A stretch of DNA of 7,980 bases. It comes from an uncultured Collinsella sp. GTDB taxonomy: Bacteria; Actinomycetota; Coriobacteriia; Coriobacteriales; Coriobacteriaceae. How positions within the stretch are numbered: position 1 is the stretch's first letter; each line of letters begins with the position of its first letter. This document shows positions 1-7,448 of the stretch, one piece after another. The notes beneath the pieces are model-generated. The model saw only the letters and a program-made list of their open reading frames with translations, made no database searches and was not told the origin of the DNA. Position numbers and translations under genes: made by a program. The stretch lies in assembly GCA_902496335.1 (NCBI GenBank), contig CABVAO010000064.1:1-7980 (forward strand), written 5' to 3'.

Positions 1-564
1 CGTCAGCTCGGCCATGGTCTTGCCCGGCGTGTCGACCGGCAGGAACAGCGGGTCGTAGCCAAAGCCGTGATCGCCGCGGCCCTCGTGTGCGATAGTGCCC
101 TCGCAGGCGCCCTCACCATAGGTGACCAAACCGTCCGTGTCGATGAGTGCAACGACGCTCATAAAGCGCGCGGTGCGATCCTCGTCGGCCACGCCTTCCA
201 GGTTAACGAGCAGCTTGGCGTTGTTGGCGGCATCGTCGCCATGCACGCCCGCATAGCGCGCGCTATACACGCCCGGCTCGCCGTCCAGGGCATCAACGAC
301 CAAGCCCGAATCGTCGGCAATGGCCATGAGCCCCGTCTCCTCGACCGCAGCCTGCGCCTTGATGATGGCGTTCTCCAAAAACGTCGTGCCGTTTTCCTCG
401 GGGTCCTCAAAATCGCCCAGCTGACCGAGCGCCACAAAGCGTACCTCGGGCATGACCTTGCCCAAAATGACCTCGATCTCGGTGAGCTTATGGGCGTTGC
501 CGGTTGCCACGACGATGGTCGCCGTCGGGTCGAGGGTGTCGATGTCAATCTTCTCAAGTGCCAT
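1..564 (-). CDS. rdgB: RdgB/HAM1 family XTP/dITP diphosphatase, 3' end outside window
   Basis: Hydrolyses non-canonical purine nucleoside triphosphates (XTP, dITP, ITP) to monophosphates in the cytoplasm, keeping deaminated bases out of DNA and RNA. I translated this frame by hand: 188 codons are visible and it runs open off the left edge. Family motifs in order are ATGNAHK (residues 20-26, nucleotide binding), FLENAIIKA (62-70), ADDSGL (83-88, catalytic and metal-binding acidic pair), PGVYSARYAG (97-106) and GFGYDPLF (167-174). The last residues, KTMAEL, normally precede a short C-terminal tail, so perhaps 10-20 residues are missing. The ATG at 564 gives about 14 residues more before the first beta strand than E. 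coli RdgB, but a perfect AAGGAGG at 577-571 sits 6 nt upstream and fixes it. It lies 145 bp downstream of rph, the murI-rph-rdgB order known from actinobacteria. Assignment is firm. Confidence 0.95.
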   Translation of the reverse strand, partial: MALEKIDIDTLDPTATIVVATGNAHKLTEIEVILGKVMPEVRFVALGQLGDFEDPEENGTTFLENAIIKAQAAVEETGLMAIADDSGLVVDALDGEPGVYSARYAGVHGDDAANNAKLLVNLEGVADEDRTARFMSVVALIDTDGLVTYGEGACEGTIAHEGRGDHGFGYDPLFLPVDTPGKTMAELT

Positions 565-674
565 AGCTGGCCTCCTTGTCTCTATAGCAATGCCGTGTTG
601 AGGACGACGAGGACCTCGGCCTCTCTCCCCTCTCAATCAACGGCAGTCTTATACTTCGACGTTTTCCCAGATAA

Positions 675-711
675 AACCTACCAAAATAAACCTGTCCCTT
701 TTTGGTAGGTT
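675..711 (-). terminator. 12-bp inverted repeat at the rph stop codon, probable terminator
   Basis: AACCTACCAAAA (675-686) and TTTTGGTAGGTT (700-711) form a perfect 12-bp stem around a 13-nt loop. The repeat begins inside the TAA stop of rph. On the minus strand the 3' arm runs into TTAT, giving a short U-rich tail, so it can act as an intrinsic terminator between rph and rdgB. The stem is AT-rich and the tail short, so termination may be weak. The loop contains AGGGACAGGTTTA; a similar AGGGACGGTTTT string occurs upstream of murE, so it could instead be a dispersed palindromic repeat. Confidence 0.6.
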
Positions 712-1435
712 AGGCGAGGGCTTGGCGCTGAAGCTCGATGAGCTCGGCGATACCTTTGTCGCCCAGGTCGAGCAGGGCGTTGAGGCGCTTACGGTCGAAG
801 GGCGCCTGCTCGCCGGTGCCCTGGAGCTCGATCATCTCACCGGTGTCGGTGGCGACGAGGTTCATGTCGACCTCGGCATGGCTGTCCTCGGAATAATCCA
901 AGTCGAGCAGAGTGTTGCCGTCGACAACGCCCATGGAGATGGCAGCCACCTGGCCGATAAGCGGGATGCGCTCGATCTTGCCCGCCTCGACCCACATGGC
1001 GAGGGCGTCGTGCAGCGCCACCCAGGCGCCGGTGATGCTCGCTGTACGCGTGCCGCCATCGGCCTGAATCACATCGCAGTCGACGGTGACGGTGTACTCG
1101 CCGAGCGCCTTCATGTTGACGACGGTACGCAGGCTGCGGCCAATGAGGCGCTCGATCTCCATGGAGCGGCCCTTGCGGTTGGCGTGCTCGCGCTTGCAGC
1201 GCTTGCCGGTCGACGCCGGCAGCATGGCGTATTCCGCGGTCACCCAGCCGGCCTTAGCTCCCTTTCGCCAGCCCGGCACGCCCTCCTCGATAGTGGCGGC
1301 GCACAGCACGCGCGTGTCACCGAACTCGGCCAAACACGAGCCGTGGGCGTGCTTCATGACGCCACGGGTGAGCTTAACGGGGCGCAACTCGTTGGCGGCG
1401 CGACCGTTGGCGCGGTTGACCTGCATGTACTCCAT
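710..1435 (-). CDS. rph: Ribonuclease PH (tRNA 3'-end phosphorolytic exoribonuclease)
   Basis: Removes nucleotides downstream of the CCA end of tRNA precursors using inorganic phosphate; the family forms a hexameric ring. The 241-residue length is normal. Motifs visible: NGRAANELRPV (10-20) at the N-terminus, RSMEIERLIGRSLR (90-103, with the conserved basic residues), CDVIQADGGTRTASITG (120-136, holding the phosphate-site GTRT), LLDLDYSEDSHAEVD (176-190, acidic catalytic residues) and the closing QGTGEQAPF segment. AAAGGA at 1448-1443 lies 7 nt before the ATG at 1435 and favours it; a second Met at residue 4 would give a more typical N-terminus and cannot be excluded. The gene starts 54 bp after the murI stop, so co-transcription with murI is likely. 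No damage is seen. Confidence 0.97.
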   Translation of the reverse strand: MEYMQVNRANGRAANELRPVKLTRGVMKHAHGSCLAEFGDTRVLCAATIEEGVPGWRKGAKAGWVTAEYAMLPASTGKRCKREHANRKGRSMEIERLIGRSLRTVVNMKALGEYTVTVDCDVIQADGGTRTASITGAWVALHDALAMWVEAGKIERIPLIGQVAAISMGVVDGNTLLDLDYSEDSHAEVDMNLVATDTGEMIELQGTGEQAPFDRKRLNALLDLGDKGIAELIELQRQALA

Positions 1436-1489
1436 AGAAATTTCCTTTCGGCAAAAGATGTGGCGAAGGCTTTGGCGGCTGCCTTACAT

Positions 1490-2374
1490 CTATTTCAGCT
1501 CATCGATATCGATATGTTCGATGCTCTTGAGCGGCTGACCAAAGATAAAGCTGCCCGCCACCGCAAACTCGGCGATGTTATCGGCCGTCGTGGCAAAACG
1601 ATGCTGCGGCTCGGCGGCGTCGCCCGCCAGCTGCTCGCGGCGCGTGAGGATATCGGTCAGCTCGCGCGTGGTCTCCTCGGCGGAACTCACGACGCGCACC
1701 CCAGGCCCCAGCGCATGGCGGATAGGTCCCACCAACAGCGGGAAATGCGTACAGCCGAGCACCACGGTATCGATACCGTGGTCGCGCAGCGGCTCAACCG
1801 TGGCACCCACCAGCGCACGTACGGCAGGCGTATCGAAGATGTCCTCGTTCTCAAGCCACTGTTCCTGCAGATGTGCACCCGAGGCGAGTTCGTGTTCGAC
1901 AACCTCGACAAAGCTCGAGGCAGGACAGCCGTATACATCGACACCGGCATCCAGGTCCTGAATGGCGCGCGTGTAGGCGCCCGAGCGAATGGTGAGGTTG
2001 GTGGCGAGCACGCCCACGCGACGCGTACGCGTGCTGTTGATTGCCGCACGGGCACCCGGCGCGATCACACCGATCACGGGAACGTCGAGCACCTGCTGGG
2101 CCAGACGCAAGGCCGCAGCGGTCGCCGTGTTGCAGGCGATGACCATAATCTTGACGTCGTGCTTCGAAAGCCAACGACCCGCCTGCAACGCAAACGAGCG
2201 CACTTCATCCTCGGTGCGCGTGCCGTAGGGGCAGCGCTTGGTGTCGCCAAAGTAGTAGACGGACTCGTGCGGCAGCGCCGTCGCAATCGCGCGCGCAACC
2301 GTCAGACCGCCCAAACCAGAATCGAACACGCCAATCGGGCGCGTGTCGCCTGCCGGATTCTCGATATCGGACAT
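1490..2374 (-). CDS. murI: Glutamate racemase
   Basis: Interconverts L- and D-glutamate in the cytoplasm, supplying D-Glu for the second residue of the peptidoglycan stem peptide (added by MurD). The 294 residues match the family. Diagnostic sequences: GVFDSGLGGLTV (15-26) with the catalytic-site Asp18 and Ser19, YFGDTKRCPYG (41-51), ACNTATAA (80-87) with catalytic Cys81, and LGCTHFPLL (206-214) with the second catalytic Cys208 and His210. The ATG at 2374 follows GGTGAGG at close spacing (the GAGG core is only 2 nt away), so translation initiation may be modest. It begins 51 bp after the stop of the HAD gene and is followed at 54 bp by rph. Together with murE upstream it marks a cell-wall precursor cluster. 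Confidence 0.97.
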   Translation of the reverse strand: MSDIENPAGDTRPIGVFDSGLGGLTVARAIATALPHESVYYFGDTKRCPYGTRTEDEVRSFALQAGRWLSKHDVKIMVIACNTATAAALRLAQQVLDVPVIGVIAPGARAAINSTRTRRVGVLATNLTIRSGAYTRAIQDLDAGVDVYGCPASSFVEVVEHELASGAHLQEQWLENEDIFDTPAVRALVGATVEPLRDHGIDTVVLGCTHFPLLVGPIRHALGPGVRVVSSAEETTRELTDILTRREQLAGDAAEPQHRFATTADNIAEFAVAGSFIFGQPLKSIEHIDIDELK

Positions 2375-2425
2375 TACCTCACCAGTCTCTCTCGAAAAGA
2401 CGTGTCCAAGTGCGGCGACGCCGCG

Positions 2426-3330
2426 CTACGAACGCGCCGCGACCAGCAGCTCTGCCGTCGCCGCCCAACCGTCGACAATTTTGCCGCGCGTAACGAAAGC
2501 GTTCTCGCAAGCAGCCAGGAACTCGGGCGCGCCGGCGCTCGTCAGGCCATTCTCGACCAGGCAGAACGTGCCCACGTGATCGGCCATGTAGAAGTCGGAC
2601 TCGGAATCGCCGAGCGCCAACGTCTCCTCGCGCTCGATCCCCAGGTGCTCGCAGAAGCGCGCAATGGCGACGCCTTTGTTGAGACCCGCCGGGTTGATAT
2701 TGAAGGCGCGACCGTCCTCGACGCGATCGAGCTCGAGCGTCGTCGGCTTGGACAGGTGAGTCAGATGGCCGTTGCAAGCCCAGATCAGACCGCAGCCGGC
2801 CTCGTCCAGGATGGCCTGGACCTCATCGTCGGGCACATCGCCGCGCATGCCGACGGTGACCTCACGGTATTTGTAGCCGGTCGACATGTCGTTGTGATAC
2901 TCGATCTTGTGCGGCCAGCGGGCGAGGATCTTCTCGCACACGCCGGTCTGCTCGATCACCTGGTGCGGCGTGAGGCCGCAAGAGGAGTCGTAGGGCATGT
3001 CGCCGGTCAGATACTCCCAATCGTTGGCTTTGAGGTCGTACATGACCAGGCCGCCCATCTCGCCGATGTAGGAGTTGAGACCGAGCACGCGCGCGTCCTC
3101 GTGGATCATGGTACGGTTGCGGCCCGAGGTGGGAACCACCTGAATACCAGCGCGAGCGAGCGCCACGACGGCCTTGACGAGTTTGGTCGAGGGGTTGCCG
3201 TCGTTGTCGCGTAGCACGCACGAGCGAGCATCGTGGCATCCAGGTCGGTAAAGACGTACTTGACCTTGGCCAAGCGCTCGCGCATCTCGCCCGAAAGCTC
3301 AGCGACGGTCGGCAGGGTATTGTGGGACAT
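2426..3330 (-). pseudogene. HAD-superfamily (Cof-like, type IIB) phosphatase split by a frameshift
   Basis: Two overlapping frames together make one HAD phosphatase. The first starts at ATG 3330 (CGGAGT at 3340-3335 as ribosome site) and contains VFTDLDATML with the nucleophile pair Asp29 and Asp31 (DxDxT motif I), then loses homology and stops near 3106. The second frame resumes at about 3217 and carries VVPTSGRN (motif II Ser), GLNKG (motif III Lys) and LGDSESDFYM (motif IV metal-binding Asp), ending at TAG 2428. A net +1 shift (loss of 1 or 4 nt, around 3214-3226) would restore about 301-302 residues, normal for Cof-type sugar- or cofactor-phosphate phosphatases. The downstream frame could start at GTG 3217 but would lack the nucleophile, so it should be inactive. 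Substrate unknown. It could be genuinely disrupted or a sequence error. Confidence 0.82.
3214..3222. repeat. Short GCAC tandem repeat at the HAD frameshift
   Basis: Plus strand GCACGCACG, that is two GCAC units plus one base (GTGC units on the coding strand). Adding a third unit would read Ala-Arg-Ala-Cys-Val-Leu-Arg straight across from the motif I frame into the downstream frame. Adding one C nearby would give Ala-Pro-Cys-Val-Leu-Arg instead. Either edit repairs the gene, so the exact lesion is not determined. Confidence 0.5.
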
Positions 3331-4573
3331 GGTTACTCCGTTTACGTAGAAGGGTTTGGACTTGGACGGCATGTTTTGATTGAGGGAACACGCTTATGGC
3401 GACAGCGCACTCAGGGCGCCGCCGCCATCATGGTTCATTAGTCAAACTGGGTAACATCGATCAGGCGATTGGCCAACGAAAGGTCGCTCTCGATGGGCAC
3501 GAACTCGTCACCCACGTGCATGAGCTCCTCGTCACCCTTTGCCAGCAGCAAGACAACGGTAGGAGCATCGGGGTTGACGTACTCCTCGCGCGCCGCCTTG
3601 AACGCCGCATGCACAGCGGCTTCGCGGTCGAGGATGATCTTGTTCGGCGTATCGTCGGGAACATGCTCGGCAAGCTCGCGACAGACCTTCATCGGGTCCT
3701 CGTGAGCTGGATCCTCGTTCGTAAAGATCATCAGGTCGGAATACGGTGCGGCCTCGCGTGGCAATTGCTCGCGGCGCTCCTGCGCCTTGCCGCCGGCGGC
3801 GCCAAACAGCGCAATGACGGGGCTAGCGGGAAACGCGCGCTTGACCGACGAGAAAAGCGAACGGAACGAAAGCTGGTTGTGCGCGTAGTCGACAACGCAG
3901 ATCACGCGGCCGTCCTTCGACTCCACGACCTCCATGCGGCCCGGCACACGCAGTTTGGAGAGGCCCTTCTTGATAGCCTCGATACCGATGCCGATCTCGC
4001 GCGCAGCGGCGATAGCGACCAGCGCGTTTTCCACGTTAAAGTCGCCCGCGATACCCAGCAGGACCTTCTCCCCCGCCTCGGACTCGTCGGCACACAAGCC
4101 ATGCAAGTTGAACTCGATGCTAAAGCCGACCATGCGTACGTCGCTCGCCCACAGGCTTGCCTCGGGATGCTCGACGCCAACGGTCACCAAGCGCTCGGCC
4201 GTCGACGCTGCCTCTAGCACACGGTCAACCTCATCGGTGCCCAGATTCACCACGGCAGTCTTTGCCTGGTCAAAGATCCTGAGTTTGCTCTCAAAATAAT
4301 CCTCAAATGTGGGGTGTTCGATCGGCGAGATGTGGTCGCGGCCGATGTTGAGGAAGCACGCCACGTCAAACGGCAGATTCTCGACGCGTTGGTACTTGAG
4401 CGCCTGGCTCGAGACCTCCATGACCATGGACTGGCGACCGGACGTGCGGCAGTTGGCGATATGGCGCCAAACCTCGGGGGCCTCGGGCGTGGTGTTGGTG
4501 CTCTCGTAGCACTCGATACCATCGTCGGTACTCACCGAGCCGATCATGCCGCAGGACTCGCCCGCCGCCTTGA

Positions 4574-4724
4574 TGATGGACTGGAGCATAAAAGCGGCCG
4601 TGGTCTTTCCCTTGGTACCGGTGATGCCCACGATCTTGACGTCATGGTCGGGACGGTCGTAGACCTCGGGCGGCAACAGCGCCATCGCCGTGCGTACGCT
4701 ATCAACAACCAACATCGCAGCACC
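4574..4724. repeat. 151-bp tandem duplication in murE, copy A (in frame with the 3' part)
   Basis: This stretch and the next 151 bp are direct repeats with an exact offset of 151 nt and no spacer. 141 of 151 positions are identical. Copy A encodes, on the minus strand, the segment from the residue after KES through the P-loop to Ser-Ile-Ile, and continues in frame to the murE stop. Confidence 0.95.
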
Positions 4725-4875
4725 TAATCGACTGGAGCATAAAAGCGGCCGTGGTCTTTCCCTTGGTGCCGGTGATGCCCACGATCTTGACGTCGTGGTC
4801 GGGACGGTCGTAGACCTCCGGCGGCAACAGGGCCATGGCCGTGCGAACACTATCAACAACCAGCATCGCAGCACC
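4725..4875. repeat. 151-bp tandem duplication in murE, copy B (in frame with the 5' part)
   Basis: Copy B continues in frame from the murE start. Its 10 differences from copy A are all synonymous on the coding strand (for example CTG/TTG Leu, AGT/AGC Ser, GTT/GTA Val, two GCC/GCG Ala, CCG/CCC Pro, CAC/CAT His, GGC/GGT Gly, TCG/TCC Ser, ATT/ATC Ile). At its end the frame runs into copy A one base out and meets TGA at 4704. Confidence 0.95.
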
Positions 4876-5189
4876 GCTCTCCTTCGCCAGCGGCTCCAGA
4901 GACTCGACCAGCGACTCCTCGCACACAAATGCGACGGCGCCCGCATCGAGCGCCATGCTCAAAAACGCGGGCTTAAAGGCAGCACCTTTACAGAAGAACA
5001 CGTCACCTGCCGAGACCGCGCGCGAATCAAACGAGCAACCGGTCACGGCACGCTCGTCAACCTGCTCTGATGCGCGCAGCTCGCCGCACACATCGAGCAG
5101 CTTGGCAAGCGTATCGACCGTGGTCACGGTCGCGGAATCCGAATGGTGCATCTTTCACCTTTCTCAGCCATTTGGCAGGGACGGTTTTC

Positions 5190-5195
5190 ATAGTA
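5190..5195 (-). promoter_or_regulatory. Candidate -10 element for murE
   Basis: Minus strand TACTAT lies 39 nt upstream of the murE ATG and downstream of the asnB terminator, where a promoter is expected. At 17-nt spacing the only -35 candidate is TTTTTG, a poor match that overlaps the terminator T-tract. Placement rests mainly on context. Confidence 0.3.
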
Positions 5196-5213
5196 ACTGA
5201 AACGTGCTCGCGC

Positions 5214-5238
5214 AAAAACGGCTCCCGGAGGAGCCGTT
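5214..5238 (-). terminator. Rho-independent terminator of asnB
   Basis: AACGGCTCC (5217-5225) and GGAGCCGTT (5230-5238) form a perfect 9-bp stem with a 4-nt loop. On the minus strand the stem is followed by a run of T (complement of A at 5214-5218). It lies 25 bp past the asnB stop and separates asnB from the murE cluster. Confidence 0.9.
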
Positions 5239-5263
5239 ACGCGCAGGCATTCGTAGGCCGAGA

Positions 5264-7144
5264 CTAGGCAGCCTGAACAGAAGGCTGGCCCTCGTCGATA
5301 AAGAAGCGCTTGTACCACACTAGGAACACGAGCGGCGTATAGATCTTGCGCTGGAAATCGCCCTTGCCCGCAAAGTGCAGATCGAGCAGGTGCATGAGCT
5401 CGTCGGTATTGAAGAACTCACTTGCCCACGGCGCGGTGAAGTACTCCTTGACATAGTCGTACCACTTTTGCTCGCGCAGCCAGTAGACAATCGGCACCGG
5501 GAAGCCCACCTTGGGACGGGTGGCCCACTCATCGGGCAGCGACTTGTTGGCAGCGTGGCGGAGTACCTGTTTGTTGCCGTTCTCGTTGATGCGGTAGCGG
5601 TCGGGAATGTGCTCGGCGAACTCCATGACTTTGCGGTCCAGGAAGGGCACGCGCAGCTCCAGCGAATGTGCCATGCACATCTTGTCGGCCTTGAGCAGAA
5701 TGTCGCCCGGGAGCCACATGTTCATGTCCAGGTACTGCTTCTTGACCAGTTCGGGCTGACCCTTCACGCGTGCGTAGATGGGTGCAGCGAGCTCAAAGGC
5801 GCCGTCGCCGGTGTTGTACTCGGGCTTGAGCACGCCGTCGACCTCGCGCTCCGGCCATACCAGAGCCTGTCCCAGGAACGACTTCTCGGGGATCTCGGCA
5901 CCCTTGACCAGGAAGTTATGTCCCTTGAAGTACGGCATATGCAGCGCCAGGTTACCGAGCGCGCGACGGATGGGCAGCGGCACCATCTTTTTGTACTTGC
6001 GCACCGGGACCGTGTCCTCGTAGTAGGCGTAGCCACCAAAGAGCTCGTCGGCGCCTTCGCCCGAAAGCACGACGGTAACGTCCTTGCGGGCCATCTCGGC
6101 CAAGAACCACAGCGGCACGGAAGACAAGTTGGACTGCGGCTCGTCCATGTGATACTGGATGTCCTCGAGCGCACCGAAGAACTCGTCGGCGGTAATCATC
6201 TTGCGAACGTTTTCGACGCCGAGCTTATCGGAAAGCTCCTTGGCGTAGTTGGTCTCGTTGAAGTTCTTGTAGTCAAAGCCCACCGAGAAGGTCTTGTCGG
6301 GCATGAGGCAAGCGGCGATGTAGCTGGAGTCGACGCCACCGGAGAGGAACGACGCGACCTTGACGTCGGCGATGCGATGGGCCTCGACGCTCTCGTGCAC
6401 GACCTCGTCCAGCTCGTCGACGTACTCCTCGAACGGCTTCTCGACGGCAGAGTAATCGCAATCCCAGTAGCGCTCGATGTTCATCTTGCCGGTCGGGATA
6501 TCGACGGTAAAGTAGTGCGCCGGCGGCAGCTTGTAGACACCCTCGAAGAAGGTCTCCTCGGTTGCCGAATACTGCAGCGTCATGTACGGACGCAGGGCCT
6601 TTTTGTTGACAGCCTTGTGGAAGTGCGGGTAGTCCAGGAAGCTCTTGATCTCGGAGCCAAAGAGCACGCCCGGAGCGCCGTCGCCCGCATCGGCCATGGG
6701 ATAGTAGTAAAGCGGCTTGATGCCAAAGATGTCGCGGGCGCCAAAAAGCTTGTTCTTCTTTTTGTCCCAGATGACGAAGGCGTACATACCGCGCAGGCGA
6801 TCGAGGACGGCCTCGCCCCACTCCTCGTAGCCGTGCAGGAGGCTCTCGGTGTCGGCGCCGCAATGGAACTTGTAGCCCTTGGCTTCGAGCTCGGAACGGA
6901 GTTCTTGGAAGTTGTAGATCTCGCCGTTAAAGACGATAACGACGCTACCGTCCTCGTTGGCCATAGGTTGGGCGCCAGCCTCGGTCAGGTCGAGGATCGA
7001 CAGGCGGCGGAAGCCGAGGGCAACGCGGCCGTCGATAAACTGACCGCCCATGTCGGGACCGCGATGGACGATGCGGTCCATCATCTTGGTGAGCACCTCG
7101 GATTGGTTATCCGTCCCACCGACAAAACCGACAAAACCGCACAT
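5264..7144 (-). CDS. asnB: Glutamine-hydrolysing asparagine synthetase B
   Basis: Makes L-asparagine from L-aspartate using ATP and ammonia released from glutamine. The 626 residues form two domains. The N-terminal class II glutaminase domain has Met-Cys2-Gly (Cys2 becomes the catalytic N-terminal nucleophile after Met removal), HRGPD (27-31), RRLSILDL (46-53) and NGEIYN (73-78). The C-terminal synthetase domain has FLSGGVDSS (266-274, PP-loop pyrophosphatase motif), DEPQSNLS (334-341), SGEGADELFGGY (361-372) and LELRVPFLDRKVM. Start at ATG 7144 is fixed by Cys2 and by GAGGGG at 7157-7152, 7 nt upstream. It is transcribed as a single gene with its own terminator, away from the tRNA gene to its right. 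Its length and motifs are ordinary for bacterial AsnB. No T-box leader is visible in the 187-bp upstream region. Confidence 0.97.
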   Translation of the reverse strand: MCGFVGFVGGTDNQSEVLTKMMDRIVHRGPDMGGQFIDGRVALGFRRLSILDLTEAGAQPMANEDGSVVIVFNGEIYNFQELRSELEAKGYKFHCGADTESLLHGYEEWGEAVLDRLRGMYAFVIWDKKKNKLFGARDIFGIKPLYYYPMADAGDGAPGVLFGSEIKSFLDYPHFHKAVNKKALRPYMTLQYSATEETFFEGVYKLPPAHYFTVDIPTGKMNIERYWDCDYSAVEKPFEEYVDELDEVVHESVEAHRIADVKVASFLSGGVDSSYIAACLMPDKTFSVGFDYKNFNETNYAKELSDKLGVENVRKMITADEFFGALEDIQYHMDEPQSNLSSVPLWFLAEMARKDVTVVLSGEGADELFGGYAYYEDTVPVRKYKKMVPLPIRRALGNLALHMPYFKGHNFLVKGAEIPEKSFLGQALVWPEREVDGVLKPEYNTGDGAFELAAPIYARVKGQPELVKKQYLDMNMWLPGDILLKADKMCMAHSLELRVPFLDRKVMEFAEHIPDRYRINENGNKQVLRHAANKSLPDEWATRPKVGFPVPIVYWLREQKWYDYVKEYFTAPWASEFFNTDELMHLLDLHFAGKGDFQRKIYTPLVFLVWYKRFFIDEGQPSVQAA

Positions 7145-7195
7145 ATACTATCCCCTCTGCTGTTGCTGGGCATCAAATCGAATCAGTAGCTTTTG

Positions 7196-7201
7196 AGTAT
7201 A
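7196..7201 (-). promoter_or_regulatory. Candidate -10 element for asnB
   Basis: Minus strand TATACT, 51 nt upstream of the asnB ATG in the divergent gap between asnB and the tRNA gene. No convincing -35 hexamer lies 16-18 nt further upstream, so the site is tentative or depends on an activator. Confidence 0.35.
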
Positions 7202-7312
7202 CCCGAGGGCGTAAAGAGGGGCGGAATGTTCAGGCAATCTCAACTGAATCAGCTCCGCTGTGACACGCGCGAGTTACCTTTAATGGATATGAGGTGAATG
7301 AGGCGATTGTTT

Positions 7313-7321
7313 TGCTATACT
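7313..7321 (+). promoter_or_regulatory. Extended -10 promoter for tRNA-Val
   Basis: TGCTATACT, an extended -10 (TGn followed by TATACT), ends 10 bp before the mature 5' end of the tRNA. That spacing implies a leader of only a few nucleotides. The -35 region is poor, as extended -10 promoters allow. Confidence 0.6.
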
Positions 7322-7331
7322 CTCTCCGCAC

Positions 7332-7407
7332 GGGCGATTGGCGCAACGGTTAGCGCAGGTGCTTTACACGCACAAGGCTGGGGGTTCGAATCCCTCATCG
7401 CCCACCA
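7332..7407 (+). tRNA. tRNA-Val, anticodon UAC, CCA encoded
   Basis: 76 nt fold as a complete cloverleaf. The acceptor arm is GGGCGAT with ATCGCCC, the D stem GCGC with GCGC around AACGGTTA, the anticodon loop TTTACAC with anticodon TAC (UAC, reads GUA and probably other valine codons), and the T arm is GGGGG-TTCGAAT-CCCTC with one G-T wobble. Discriminator A at 7404 is followed by genomic CCA. The outer anticodon-stem pair (27-43) is a G-A mismatch. It is transcribed away from asnB and followed 10 bp later by a terminator. Its last 18 nt are repeated exactly twice downstream. Confidence 0.97.
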
Positions 7408-7417
7408 CTGATTTGAT

Positions 7418-7448
7418 AGGCTCCCAGCAATGGGAGCCTTTCTTTTTT
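7418..7448 (+). terminator. Rho-independent terminator of tRNA-Val
   Basis: AGGCTCCCA (7418-7426), loop GCAA, TGGGAGCCT (7431-7439), then TTCTTTTTT. A 9-bp perfect stem with a tetraloop and T-tract. Confidence 0.93.

Larger units (their letters stand above)
3438..5151 (-). pseudogene. murE: MurE-type UDP-MurNAc-tripeptide synthetase, broken by a 151-bp duplication
   Basis: ATP-dependent cytoplasmic ligase adding the third, basic amino acid to UDP-MurNAc-L-Ala-D-Glu. As written, the frame from ATG 5151 (AAAGGTG at 5162-5156) ends at TGA 4704 after 149 residues, just past the P-loop; the rest continues in another frame to TAA 3438. Deleting one 151-bp copy leaves 1563 nt, a clean 520-residue MurE. 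In that product: SFDSRAVSAGD (40-50, UDP-sugar domain), GITGTKGKTT (125-134, P-loop), TTPE (170-173), EVSSQAL (195-201), RDHISPIEH (221-229), ESKLRIF with the probable carbamylated Lys239, VVDYAHN, and EDPAHEDP (429-436). The last replaces the DNPR loop of diaminopimelate-adding enzymes, so L-lysine or another diamino acid such as ornithine is inferred as substrate. murE is normally essential, so either the duplication is not real in the cell or another ligase exists. Confidence 0.88.

Noticed and set aside
1440..1489. Hairpin in the murI-rph gap from the repeated GGC/GCC strings
   Set aside because: No continuous stem with a T-tract could be drawn; it appears to be ordinary GC-rich spacer.
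722..3214. Plus-strand open frame of 830 codons across rph, murI and the HAD gene
   Set aside because: It is antisense to genes with full family motifs, has no recognisable domain, and long antisense frames are expected in this high-GC sequence.
3205..3240. Programmed ribosomal frameshift in the HAD gene
   Set aside because: No slippery heptamer or obvious stimulatory structure is seen; a lost 1- or 4-nt segment explains the break more simply.
5375..7189. Plus-strand open frame of 604 codons opposite asnB
   Set aside because: Exact antisense shadow of asnB, which carries all catalytic motifs; the translation has no recognisable domain.
7145..7331. T-box riboswitch upstream of asnB
   Set aside because: The gap is only 187 bp, shared with the tRNA promoter, and no T-box-like TGGNACC sequence or antiterminator/terminator pair was found on the minus strand.
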